A model generated the notes under the pieces. That model did no database searches, was not told the origin of the DNA, and saw only the letters and a list, made by a program, of their open reading frames with translations. Below are positions 26,626 to 35,713 of a DNA stretch of 64,000 nt, one piece after another (position 1 is the stretch's first letter; each line of letters opens with the position of its first letter). Source of the stretch: NVTR01 sp965237505 (GTDB lineage Bacteria > Pseudomonadota > Alphaproteobacteria > Rhodobacterales > Rhodobacteraceae); assembly GCA_965237505.1 (NCBI GenBank), contig CBDEFR010000009.1, positions 186,001 through 250,000 on the forward strand, given 5' to 3'. Made by a program: the position numbers and the translations under genes.

Positions 26626-27324
26626 TGTGAATCCCGGAGATAAAATACCCACGGAATCGGTCGGATGATCTGACCGTCGCGGAGCAAAATTCCGCACCTT
26701 GAAGCCTGAAGCAAACGAGCTGAGGGCGGGGAGATGTATTCTGTGGAACTGTATAGTCGGGTACGCCGTGCGTGCCATGTGGATGGGATGAGCAAGAGTG
26801 CGGCGGCCCGACATTTTGGGATTGATCGCAAGACTGTGTCAAAAATTCTGAAGCATGCGGTGCCACCGGGGTATCGCAGGAATGGGCCACCAGCCCGTCC
26901 AAAGCTTGACCCGTTCATTCCGCTCATCAACCAGATATTGGAAGAGGATAAGTCGCGGCTCAAGAAGCAGCGGCATACGTCGAAGCGGATATATGAGCGT
27001 CTGCGTGATGAACATGGCTTCGTCGGCGGCATCACTATCGTCACGGACTATGTGCGTGAGCGGAAGCGGCGGACGCGGGAGGTGTTCGTGCCGCTGAGCC
27101 ACGCGCCGGGCCACGCCCAGGTTGATTTTGGTGAGGCGCTTGGCGAGATTGGCGGGGTCGTGCGCAAGCTGCACTACTTTGCAATGTCTCTGCCGCACTC
27201 GGACGCGCTCTTCATCAAGGCCTATCCGGCGGAGACAACCGAGGCCTTTTGTGATGGCCATGTCTCCGCCTTTGCCTTCTTCGGAGGCGTGCCGCTGTCA
27301 GGGCTCTACGACAACACCACGATC

Positions 27325-28961
27325 CAGATCGTGTGAAAACTCTGGGTGGCGGGGATGGAGGTTTGTGTCACCATGATTTGCCGCGATCCCACGTAGTCCG
27401 GCGGTTTGGCGCCGGTAGCCCCGCGGAAGAGGCTCCGGGCCTCCGTGGATCGATGTGGGGCGCTTGATTTGGGCCAGACTCCCGTCTCAGCCCTCGCGGC
27501 GGCGATCAAGGCGGGAACACCTACCAGAGAGATCGCGCGGCGGATGTTGTAAGCCAGCGCCGTGATGCTGAACTCGCCGCGCACGTTCTCCAGCCGCCGG
27601 GTCAGGAAGGCACCCTGGCCCATCCATTGTTTGATTGAGCCGAAGGGATGCTCGACGCTTTCACGGCGCGCATCGAGCAGCTCCGGGCGGGCCGCCAATC
27701 GTTCTGCCATGCGCTCCAGGATCGCTTCGTCGACATAGCGCAGGACCCGACGGAAGGCGCTTTTCGTACACTTCGACTTGAGTTGGCACTCCTTGCACGC
27801 GGCGCGATTGGCGTAACTGGCGAAGATGAGATCGCGGCGCTTGCGCTTGCTGTGTAGCGCCAGGCGTTGGCCGTCGGGCAGATGTAAATGTCCTCGCCGC
27901 CGTCATAGCGGAAGCGTTCCTTGGGAAAGAGCCCCTGGCTCACCGTTGATCCGCGCTGGGGCTTGGGCACATGCGGCATGACGTCGGCATTCTCGCAGGC
28001 CTCGATATCCTCGATCTTGAAGTAGCCCGCGTCGGCGACCGCGTCGATCCGATCGACGCCAGGTTCCGACGGGCCGCCACCGCCTCTCGGCCAACAGACC
28101 GAGATCGCTGACCTTGCTATGGACCTGCTGCTCGGCGATCAGTTTGTGCTTGGCGTCCACCGCGATCTGGATGTTGTAGCCGACACCGACCCGGGTCGCG
28201 GCGTGCATCGCCCGGCTGTCCGGATCCGTCAAAGAGAGCTGGTCCTCGCCACTCGCAGCCAGCGCGTCGCGATGTTCCTCAAACCGCTCACGCCGCCCTT
28301 GGATCGCAGCGATCTTTTCCCGGATGTTCTCCACTTCGCCGCCGCCGGTGCCGCTCTCGTCTTGCCCGTCGGCCTCGTCGAGCCGGTCGAGATAACGCGA
28401 CAACCTCTCGTCGCTCTCGGCCAACGCCTTCTCCAGCTTCGCTTTGGTAAAGTTCCGCTCCCGGCTGTTCACTGCATTGATCCGAGTACCGTCGACTGCC
28501 ACCAGCTCGCGCCCGAACAGCTCCAGTTCGCGGCATAGCCTCACGAACTCCCGAAACACCTGGCGGAACGCCGCCCGATTGATCCGCCGGAAATCGGCGA
28601 TCGTCTTGAAGTCCGGCGACAAACGCCGCAACAGCCAGATCACTTCGAGATTACGCTTGCTCTCGGCCTCCAGCCGGCGGCTCGAACGTACCCGATTGAG
28701 ATAACCGTATATGTAGAGCTTCAGCAGGCCCGCCGGATCGTAGCCGGGACGACCCGTCGCCTTCGGCGTGGCGCGCTCGAAACCAGCGACCGCCAGGTCC
28801 AAACCATCCACGAAAGCGTCGATGAAACGGACCGGGTTATCCCGGCCCACGTAATCGTCCACTGCTTCCGGCAGAAGCAGAACCTGAGAGCGGTCAATGC
28901 CAGGAATGTGTCTCATGGCGGACTCTAACATCGCCATGAGCCGGACGGAATCCCCCGCCAC
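27325..28961 (-). pseudogene. IS1182-family transposase, frameshifted
   Basis: The first frame (28961 to about 28060) has the DUF772 N-terminal domain (GRDNPVRFIDAFVDGLDLAV, GYDPAGLLKLYIYGYLNRVR) and the catalytic ELVAVDGTRINAVNSRERNF. The frame then breaks near 28075 and again near 27860. The rest is found in other frames as MPHVPKPQRGSTVSQGLFPK and SVEHPFGSIKQWMGQGAFLT, the latter with the catalytic Glu (VEHPFG). At least two frameshifts separate these parts, so the protein cannot be made whole without recoding. No slippery run is obvious at either break. Confidence 0.9.
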
Positions 28962-28982
28962 CCAGAGTTTTCACACGGTCTG
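27325..28982 (-). mobile_element. IS1182-family element nested in istA-A
   Basis: The ends are CAGATCGTGTGAAAACTCTG on the left and, inverted, CAGACCGTGTGAAAACTCTG on the right, continuing GGTGGCGGGG in both. GATC is duplicated at 27321-27324 and 28983-28986. The element is 1658 bp and carries one transposase gene on the minus strand, which is frameshifted. Removing it and one GATC restores the istA sequence seen in the intact copy (ACGATCGCGGTGGC). Confidence 0.92.
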
Positions 28983-29889
28983 GATCGCGGTGGCGCGGAT
29001 CCTCGGGGACGGAACCCGGCAACGCACCAGAACTTTCTCGGAGTTGCAGTCGCACTATCTCTTTGAGGACCGGTTCGGCCGTCCTGGCAAGGGCAATGAC
29101 AAGGGTAGTGTCGAAGGCACAATCGGTTATGGTCGGCGGAACTTCCTGGTGCCGATGCCGCGCTTCGACAGTTTCGATGATCTGAACGCCCGGCTGGAGG
29201 AGCAATGCCTCAAACGGCAGGACGAAGTATTGCGAGGTCATTCCGAGACTATCGGCGAGCGGCTGATGCGTGATCTTGATGCGCTGATGACACTACCCCT
29301 GACGCCCTATGACGCCTGCGAGAAGGTCAGACCCGGGCGACGTCGATCTCGATGGTCCGCTATCGCAACAACGACTATTCCGTGCCGGTCGCATACGCCC
29401 ATCACGAGGTCCAGGTTCGCGGCTATGTCCACGAGGTCATCATCGGCTGCGGCACGGAAATCATCGCCTGCCACAAGCGGTCCTACGAAAAAGCGGACAT
29501 GGTCTTCGATCCGATGCACTTCCTGCCTCTGCTGGAACAGAAGGCGGCGCGCTTGATCAGGCGGCTCCGTTGCAGGGCTGGGACCTGCCCGGGGAGTTCG
29601 CCACCCTGCACCGGCTGCTGGAAGCGCGCATGGGAAAGAAGCGCAAGCGCGAATACGTCCAGGTTCTGCGGCTGCTGGAGACTTTCGAGATGGGCCATGT
29701 TCACGGCGCCATCAGGTAGTCACTGGAACTCGGGGCCATCGGCTACGATGCAGTGAAGCATCTCGTCCTCTGCCGGATCGAGAAACGCCCACCCCGGCTC
29801 GATCTGGAGATTTACCCGTACCTTCCAAGAGCGCAGGTCGAGACAACAGATCCTGCCAGTTACATGAGCCTGATGGCGCAGGCGCCGGC

Positions 29890-30640
29890 ATGACCGACAC
29901 CCCGCAGGTTCTGCTGCAGCACCACCTCAAGAAGCTCCGGCTGCCGACCTTCCACAGCGAATATGCCAAACAGGCCCGGCAATGCGCAGTGGAGAACAAG
30001 GATCACATCAACTACCTGCTGCGGCTTTGCGAGTTGGAACTGATCGAGCGCGAACGCCGGATGATCGAGCGCAGGATCAAGGCCGCAAAGTTCCCGGCGA
30101 CCAAAAGCCTGGACAGCTTCAACTTCAAGGTCATCCCGTCGCTGAACAAGATCCTGACCATGCAACTGGCCCGCGGTGAGTTCATAGACCGGCGCGCCAA
30201 TATCATCGCATTGGGGCCAAGCGGTACAGGTAAAACCCATATCGCCCTGGGATTGGGTCTGGCGGCCTGCCAGAAGGGCAGGAAAGTACGCTTCACCACT
30301 GCCGCTGCTCTCGTCCATGAACTCATCGAGGCCGTCGACGAACGCCGCCTGCAGCGCTTGCAGAAACAACTGGTCAGCCAGGACCTGCTGATCATTGATG
30401 AACTGGGTTTTGTGCCACTGAGCAAGACCGGGGCCGAGCTTCTCTTCGAGATCATCTCGCAGCGCTACGAACGTGGCTCCATCATCATCACATCAAACCT
30501 GCCGTTCGATGAATGGACCGAGGTCTTCGGCGCAGAACGCCTCACAGGCGCCATTCTCGAGCCTAACCCACCACGTCCATATCCTCGAGATGAACGGCGA
30601 AAGCTACCGGTTGCGCCAAAGCAAAATCGCCAAACCGTAA
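29890..30640 (+). pseudogene. istB: IS21 istB ATPase, copy A, frameshifted near 3' end
   Basis: The helper ATPase of transposition. MTDTPQVLLQHHLKKLRLPT begins on the istA stop. Walker A is GPSGTGKTHIAL and Walker B is LLIIDELGF. Near 30560 the text CTCGAGCCTAACCCACCACG has lost a base relative to copies B and C (CTGGATCGCCTCACCCACC). The normal ending DRLTHHVHILEMNGDSFRLK is therefore replaced by an unrelated tail that runs to 30777. The ATPase core is intact, but the C-terminal part is not. Confidence 0.88.
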
Positions 30641-30802
30641 TCCTGAAAATACCAAAACTGCGAAAAGGTTGGCCTGCGGCCAACGCACCCTGGCACGCAT
30701 CAGCTATTTGGAAAGCACACGCACCAGGGTGCGCACCTAAATCAAACCAGGTGTCCAGTTTTGCACCGGGACATTGACCCTTTTTACTCCGGGATTGACA
30801 CA

Positions 30803-31763
30803 CTGAGCTTGATCATCCCGCCCTTCATGCACTTGACGCCACAGAAGCGGTTCTGGATTGGTCGAAGGTCGAACCAATTTTGTCGTCGATTTATGCCTCA
30901 AAAACAGGCCGTCCAAGCTATCCACTTTTGACCTTGTTTCGCGGTTTGCTGTTGGGGGTGTGGTATCGATTATCGGATGTTGAGCTGTCGCAATGCCTTT
31001 ATCGTGATCTGCTGTTTCGTAAATTTTGCCACCTTGAACTGGGCGGCGATGTCCCGGAGGCGTCAACGCTGGGGCGGTTCCGCAATCAACTGGTTGAACA
31101 TGATCTGTGGGAGCGTCTCTTGGGGGAGATCAACCGCCAGCTTGAGGTCAAGAACATTATTCTGACGGAAGGGCGTATCAACATCATTGATGCCACCCCC
31201 GTTGAGGCTGCACAATCTGGCTCGGGCAAAGGTAAAGATGGTCAGCCAAAGCGCGATAAGGACGCGGGCTGGCATGTCAGGAAAGACAGCCGTGGCAATC
31301 TAAAATCCACCTATGGATACTCGGTTCATACGGGTGTGGATGAGGACGGCTTCATTCAACGCCAGACAGTCACTGCGGGTAATGTGCATGACAGCGTCGA
31401 ACGCGATACGCTTTTATGGGCGATGAGAGTGCCCTTTACGCGGATGCGGCTTACAGTTCCCGGGAGACGCGTGACAAACTGAAACGTTTTGGCATTGCAG
31501 ATCAGGTGCAACGCAAAGGTTACCGTAACAAACCTCTGTCGGATGATGACCGTAATCGCAATGATGAGATTGCTGTTATTCGTGCTGGTGGCGAGCGGCC
31601 CTTTGCCACTTACAAAAGCCGTTATGGCTTAGCCCGAACACGATTTATGGGGTTGGCCAGGAATATGACTGCCTACGGTATTGCAGCCATCGCTCATAAC
31701 GTTCGCAAAGGGGCCAAATTCTTGACACTCTACGGATTGCCCGACCAGAGTTGCGCTGGATAA
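30803..31763 (+). pseudogene. IS5-family transposase, 5' truncated and frameshifted
   Basis: The reading frame starts abruptly at the right edge of IS21-A with TELDHPALHALDATEAVLDW and continues LSSIYASKTGRPSYPLLTLF, then RINIIDATPVEAAQSGSGKG (first catalytic Asp). The frame breaks near 31418, where TGGGCGAT has one G too few. In the next frame the gene continues DESALYADAAYSSRETRD and GERPFATYKSRYGLARTRFM to the stop at 31763. Lost are the first residues and one terminal repeat. The truncation by IS21-A shows that the IS5 copy is the older one. Confidence 0.88.
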
Positions 31764-32040
31764 GTGCGGCCAAAACCTGGAAATGGGACATAAAACTACG
31801 TCAAATTGACCATATCCAACCCTCAAAGTCGCAAATATCTGATTTTACTGGAAATCCATCCCGAACTCCGTAATATCAAGCTGGAAAAGAGGCCTTATGC
31901 TGAGGTCTCTATATCTGATATTTGATTTCAGTGCGCGACGCCGACTCTGATTCGCGCGAAAATAATTTCCAGATCCAAGTCCGCGTTCACGCGAAATAGA
32001 TTCACATGATCGCCGGCATCAACGACGAGCAATTTTCCGA

Positions 32041-32658
32041 CTACTGTGGCGTCCAGTCAACCTCTGATACCTGCTCAACATTTAATGACCCGGCGTCCAA
32101 CGGCACCATCAGTTTGGTAGCCTCATCTTGGCTACCATCCAGCCAGATGCCTATGCTTTCCAGTTTGATAACCACACCCATTCGGTCATGGACGTCTCTG
32201 GCATCGTCAGATGGCGGGCAAGTCACAGTGGCTACTTGCTGAACGGTCAAGCCACTTGGCGCGGTCCAGGTGTCGCAAATCGCAGCAAATGCCAAAAGCC
32301 CACCCGCACGCGGCGATATTCGCCATGCTGTTTTTTTGCGCCGCTCGCCGGTCCATTCATACCATCCCTCAGCCGGAACAATGCAGCGCTGCACGCCCCG
32401 AAATGCAGATTTGTCAAAGACAGATTCCGAACGCGCATTAATGATCAATTCCATGACTGGCCGCCCGCGCGCATTCACCCGGCCCACTGGGATCAGGCCC
32501 CACCGCATCCGGCTCAGCTGCCGGTCTTGGCGCAGTACGATTATATCTTGTTCGGGTGCGATATTCAGCCGCGGCGGATCGCAAAAATCGGGCACCGGCA
32601 CTTGAAATTGTGCAGCAATGCTGGCGGTATCCTGGGTTAGAAACAGGCGTCCGGGCAT
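32041..32658 (-). CDS. SRAP-family protein (YedK/HMCES-like) lacking Cys2
   Basis: SRAP proteins shield abasic sites in single-stranded DNA by a covalent link made by cysteine 2, exposed after Met removal. This 205-residue protein has the rest of the site: INARSES, IVPAEGWYEWTG (catalytic Glu) and the histidine in DVHDRMGVV. The start, however, reads ATG CCC GGA CGC, so MPGR replaces the near-invariant MCGR. The upstream frame is open for 47 more codons but offers no MCGR start. The family call is sure; whether the protein is active is doubtful. Confidence 0.88.
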   Translation of the reverse strand: MPGRLFLTQDTASIAAQFQVPVPDFCDPPRLNIAPEQDIIVLRQDRQLSRMRWGLIPVGRVNARGRPVMELIINARSESVFDKSAFRGVQRCIVPAEGWYEWTGERRKKTAWRISPRAGGLLAFAAICDTWTAPSGLTVQQVATVTCPPSDDARDVHDRMGVVIKLESIGIWLDGSQDEATKLMVPLDAGSLNVEQVSEVDWTPQ

Positions 32659-33002
32659 GGTGCAATTCTGAACAGCTTTCAGCAAAATGTCATCCGCAAT
32701 AAGTTTGGCTAAGCCGCGCGTCCACGCTTTGCCAAGCTCGAGTATTGGCAAAGTATCCGAAAAATGATTTCGCCAAGATGTCCAAAAAAATACTGACACG
32801 GGCTGCCAAACACGTCGGCGATATTAAGAAATGCCTAACAATCCACCCGGCACTCGGCGAATTTTCGCCATAAATACCGTTGTTTAGCGATCAATCTACC
32901 AATACGGGCGCACAGCTCCATTTTTGACACATTGCGTCCACACTGTTTTCACAAGTGTTGCAATAATACAATTGATCCACTTGAAGGAGATCGCATTGTA
33001 TC
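32659..33002. other. Non-coding stretch, divergent promoter region
   Basis: These 344 bases separate the SRAP gene from the interrupted hypothetical gene. No supported gene is seen. Near 32930-32960 the text TTTTTGACACATTGCGTCCA and CAATAATACAATTG is AT-richer than its surroundings and could hold a promoter, but no clear -35/-10 pair can be fixed. Confidence 0.4.
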
Positions 33003-33110
33003 ATGCCGAGGCCCTTTCGCCGATCGCTCCGATGCCTGCTCCACTGGCTGCGCGGCAGGTTCCGGCAAATGTTGCGATATCCGAGCCCGACGCCCCGCGG
33101 ATGTTTGATG

Positions 33111-34218
33111 CTTGCCTATCCGGTTAACGCCCATGACCGCTACATGTAGGGTGCCGCCACTCTCCCGAGTAAAGCTCGGCATAGGTTGGAGCAGAGGTGT
33201 CGCCCGCGATGCCGAGCAATGAGCGGAAGGCGTTGAACGGGTAGAACCGCCTGTTGAAGCGGAAGGTGAACTCGTTGAGGTAGGCTTGTAGGTGCTGGTG
33301 GCTAACGCCGTGGTGGATACCGATCAGCCACGTCTTCAGGTTGGCGAAAACCAGATGGATGATCGGCAGGTATTGCTCGGCAACCTCTGGATCACCACAC
33401 TCGGCAACAGCGAAGTGCTCATAGCCGCGCTTACCGAGGCCAGCATAGCCGCTCCAATCGTCAGTAACGATCAGCGATCCCGGCGCGACGGTGCTCTCGA
33501 CGAACCCACAGAGCGACTCGGCGCTACGGTCGAGCACGACGGCGAGCCGAACGCGTCCGGCATAGCGTCCGTCTTTCCGGTTGTCGAGCTTGGTGCCCGG
33601 CTTTCGATGACGCACCTCGATGGCACAGGAGACGGGAACCTTGTGGTGAACACCACGGCCTTCCCCACGCGTTGTTCGCCCGCCAACCCAGGTTTCGTCC
33701 ACCTCAACATGGTTCTTGGGCTGTCCACCGATCCTGTCTTGGTTGGGCCGCACCATGCCCGAGCGGAGCTTGTGGAGAATTTGAAAGGCCGTCTCGTAGC
33801 GCGAAATACCAAGTTGCCGCTGAAACTGCACGGCGGACATGCCGGGCGTCTGACTGGCGACCAGATAAGCGGCCCAGAACCAGACGTTCAGCGGAGTGTG
33901 GCTACGCTCCATCACTGTTCCCACCGTCAGCCCGGTGTTCTGGCGGCACTTGCGGCAGCGCAGGACGCCAGGGCGGTTTTCAAAGTGGAACGGCTCTCCC
34001 GCCGTGCCGCAGTGCGGGCAGGCAAAGCCGTCTCCCCAGCGGGCTTTCTCCAGGTAGGCGGCGCAGGCCGCATCATCGGGGAAAAGTCGCTGGAACTCGG
34101 GTAGCGAATGCGGGAATGGGAGCTCGGCGCGGTCGAGAACATCCATGGCGCGCTCCCCTATATCCGGTTTGCGCCCATTCTAGCTCTAGTGGGTGTGGGT
34201 GTAAACCGGATAGGCAAG
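33111..34218 (-). mobile_element. IS1595-family element, copy 3
   Basis: A 1108-bp element with ends CTTGCCTATCCGGTT and AACCGGATAGGCAAG, in the opposite orientation to copy 2. The flanks are GTTTGATG (33103-33110) and GTTTGATA (34219-34226), an 8-bp duplication with one difference, so the insertion is somewhat older than copy 2 or has mutated since. Both ends are present. Confidence 0.95.
33124..34146 (-). CDS. IS1595-family transposase, copy 3
   Basis: A 340-residue transposase, intact, with the zinc ribbon and the catalytic blocks EVDETWVGG and VTDDWSGY. It is nearly identical to copy 2 and shares with it the extra codon (GGRTTR) missing from copy 1. This gene and its two ends are whole, so together with copy 2 it is a likely source of ongoing movement. 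Confidence 0.95.
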   Translation of the reverse strand: MDVLDRAELPFPHSLPEFQRLFPDDAACAAYLEKARWGDGFACPHCGTAGEPFHFENRPGVLRCRKCRQNTGLTVGTVMERSHTPLNVWFWAAYLVASQTPGMSAVQFQRQLGISRYETAFQILHKLRSGMVRPNQDRIGGQPKNHVEVDETWVGGRTTRGEGRGVHHKVPVSCAIEVRHRKPGTKLDNRKDGRYAGRVRLAVVLDRSAESLCGFVESTVAPGSLIVTDDWSGYAGLGKRGYEHFAVAECGDPEVAEQYLPIIHLVFANLKTWLIGIHHGVSHQHLQAYLNEFTFRFNRRFYPFNAFRSLLGIAGDTSAPTYAELYSGEWRHPTCSGHGR

Positions 34219-34688
34219 GTTTGATAACTTACAGCGCCGTCGAAATGGACGGGCAAAACCTATGGCGCGAGCAGGCCCAGGTTGCATATCGGCAGTTTGG
34301 CGAGGCCATCCGCCTGGCAGAGCTTCGCGGCAAGTCTGAATTGCTGATCTGCAATATCGCGCCCTGGATCAAAATTGGAATTGACGACACATCGCAAGTT
34401 CCCGAGATCGAACACCATATCCTGGAAATCCTTGCGGCTGCATGCCAGTTTCTTGGGCGGCAGATGCCGGAATGTCGGCTTGATCTGCGGCATGGCGAAT
34501 TTGGCATTCGCTGCTACATGGGGCGCGATATGCCATCCGACCACATCTTTGAAGAGGATTGGCTTAGCGATTCCCGGTGAAGCCGGCGACATCCGGCAAT
34601 CAGAAAGCGCCGGAACACCCTGACGAATTGTCGCAAAGCGATTGGAAGTTGTTCCAGCAACTATGGTGTTCTGCACCGGACAATTAAA

Positions 34689-35519
34689 TCATCTGATCGT
34701 CGAGTTTTGGGCAGTGCCAAGGCTTTGCGAAAGACTTTCCGCCGCTGCGCACACAAGCTGACTAATCTGTTCAAACCTGATTTCTGTCATGCGTTGCGTC
34801 GGACCTGAAACCGAGATGCCGGCGACGGCCTCGCCATGCAGATCCGTGATCGGGGCGGCAATGCACCGCATACCGACCGTGCATTCTTCGTTGTCGAGTG
34901 CAAACCCTTTTTCGCGAATATCTTTCAGCTCCCGCTGCAACGCAACTGCGTCGGTAATCGTCCGGTCAGTGAATTTTTCCAGTGGTTGCGTGCGCAGCAT
35001 TTTGTCTAAACGTCTTTGCAGAAACAGCGACAACAGTGCTTTGCCGATGCCTGACGCATGCATCGGCGATTGTGTGCCGGGCGGAAAAAATGCGCGAATG
35101 GTCTCCAGGCATTCGACCTGACTGATAAACAAAACGCTGTTGGATTTTTCGATCCCGAGATTGGCGGTTTCGCCGATCTCTTCCATAAGGCTGCGCATAA
35201 CCGGACGGCTGCGTTCCAAAATACTGCTCCGTCGCCAAAACGATGACCCAAGCCGGAACGCCGCCGGGCCGATGTGCCAAGTCTGCACCGAAGGATCAAT
35301 TTCCACAATCGCGCGCTTGGCGAATGTGTTCAGTATCCGGTAGATCGTAGACGGAGAGCGTGCGAGCTTTACCGATAATTCTGTCAGCGTTATGCCATCA
35401 GATTCCGAAAGCGTGTTCAAAACGTCCATTGCGCCTTCCAACGACTGGACGGTGTTTTTCTCCGCTGTTTTTCCATCAAAGCTTTTCGGCCGTCCGCGCA
35501 GGCGAGTTTTGCTTGTCAT
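34689..35519 (-). CDS. bhcR: IclR-family regulator of the beta-hydroxyaspartate cycle
   Basis: A 276-residue IclR-type regulator. The N-terminal winged helix has SESDGITLTELSVKLARSPS followed by TIYRILNTF, and the C-terminal effector domain has SPMHASGIGKALLS and ECTVGMRCIAAPITDLHGEA. It is divergent from bhcA, the arrangement described for bhcR in Paracoccus denitrificans, where BhcR activates the cycle genes and senses glyoxylate. The role here is by synteny. The first residues (MTSKTRLRGRPKSFDGK) are basic, as often in this group. Confidence 0.9.
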   Translation of the reverse strand: MTSKTRLRGRPKSFDGKTAEKNTVQSLEGAMDVLNTLSESDGITLTELSVKLARSPSTIYRILNTFAKRAIVEIDPSVQTWHIGPAAFRLGSSFWRRSSILERSRPVMRSLMEEIGETANLGIEKSNSVLFISQVECLETIRAFFPPGTQSPMHASGIGKALLSLFLQRRLDKMLRTQPLEKFTDRTITDAVALQRELKDIREKGFALDNEECTVGMRCIAAPITDLHGEAVAGISVSGPTQRMTEIRFEQISQLVCAAAESLSQSLGTAQNSTIR

Positions 35520-35556
35520 GATCCGTTTTCCTGTTTGACGATTCTCGATCGTTGAT

Positions 35557-35587
35557 AAAACAGAATTGTTTTTCGCTCAGTGAAAAA
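35557..35587. promoter_or_regulatory. Overlapping palindromes between bhcR and bhcA, candidate BhcR operator
   Basis: AAAACA-GAAT-TGTTTT (35557-35572) and TTTTTC-GCTCAGT-GAAAAA (35569-35587) are two inverted repeats sharing a few bases. They lie in the 194-bp divergent region, nearer to bhcR. IclR-type regulators bind such imperfect palindromes, so this is the best operator candidate by position and symmetry. No binding evidence can be had from sequence. Confidence 0.5.
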
Positions 35588-35713
35588 TAATAACCAGTTG
35601 AAGTTACTACGTTTAATCACTGAATTCACGTCGTGAAATACTTTTCCAAAAAAATTGCGCGTAACGCCGGTGCGCAATAACATCGTCTCGATCCGCAAAA
35701 AAGGTGTCGTCCT

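Larger units (their letters stand above)
26734..29893 (+). pseudogene. istA: IS21 istA transposase, copy A (disrupted)
   Basis: The first 196 codons (MYSVELYSRVRRACHVDGMS to YDNTTI) match istA-C at 50439. The gene is then interrupted by an IS1182-type element with GATC duplicated on both sides. After it, the frame resumes at 28983 with AVARILGDGTRQRTRTFSEL. Compared with istA-C, one base is missing near 29331 (CAGACCCGGG for CAGCACGCGGG) and another near 29545. TAG at 29717-29719 replaces CAG in the IKQSLELG region. The end overlaps the istB start (ATGA at 29890). Clearly non-functional. Confidence 0.93.
26626..30800 (+). mobile_element. IS21-family element A, decayed, with nested IS1182-type element
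   Basis: Left end TGTGAATCCCGGAG and right end CTCCGGGATTGACA match the ends of IS21-B and -C. It carries istA and istB relatives that are more diverged than B and C are from each other. istA is split by an IS1182-type element (27325-28982) and also has two frameshifts and a stop; istB is frameshifted near its end. The flanks GCGCGG and CACTGA do not form a target duplication, and the right flank is the inside of an IS5 transposase gene, so the neighbourhood has been rearranged. Confidence 0.9.
33003..34580 (+). pseudogene. Unknown gene split by IS1595 copy 3
   Basis: Removing the IS and one 8-bp duplication joins 33003-33110 to 34227-34580 in a single frame of about 153 codons. The left part is arginine-rich (MPRPFRRSLRCLLHWLRGRF). 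The right part looks like ordinary coding sequence (LLICNIAPWIKIGIDDTSQV, then AACQFLGRQMPECRLDLRHG). AAGGAGA lies about 13 bases before the chosen ATG. I do not recognise any family, and the left part could instead be in another frame. No function is proposed. Confidence 0.5.
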
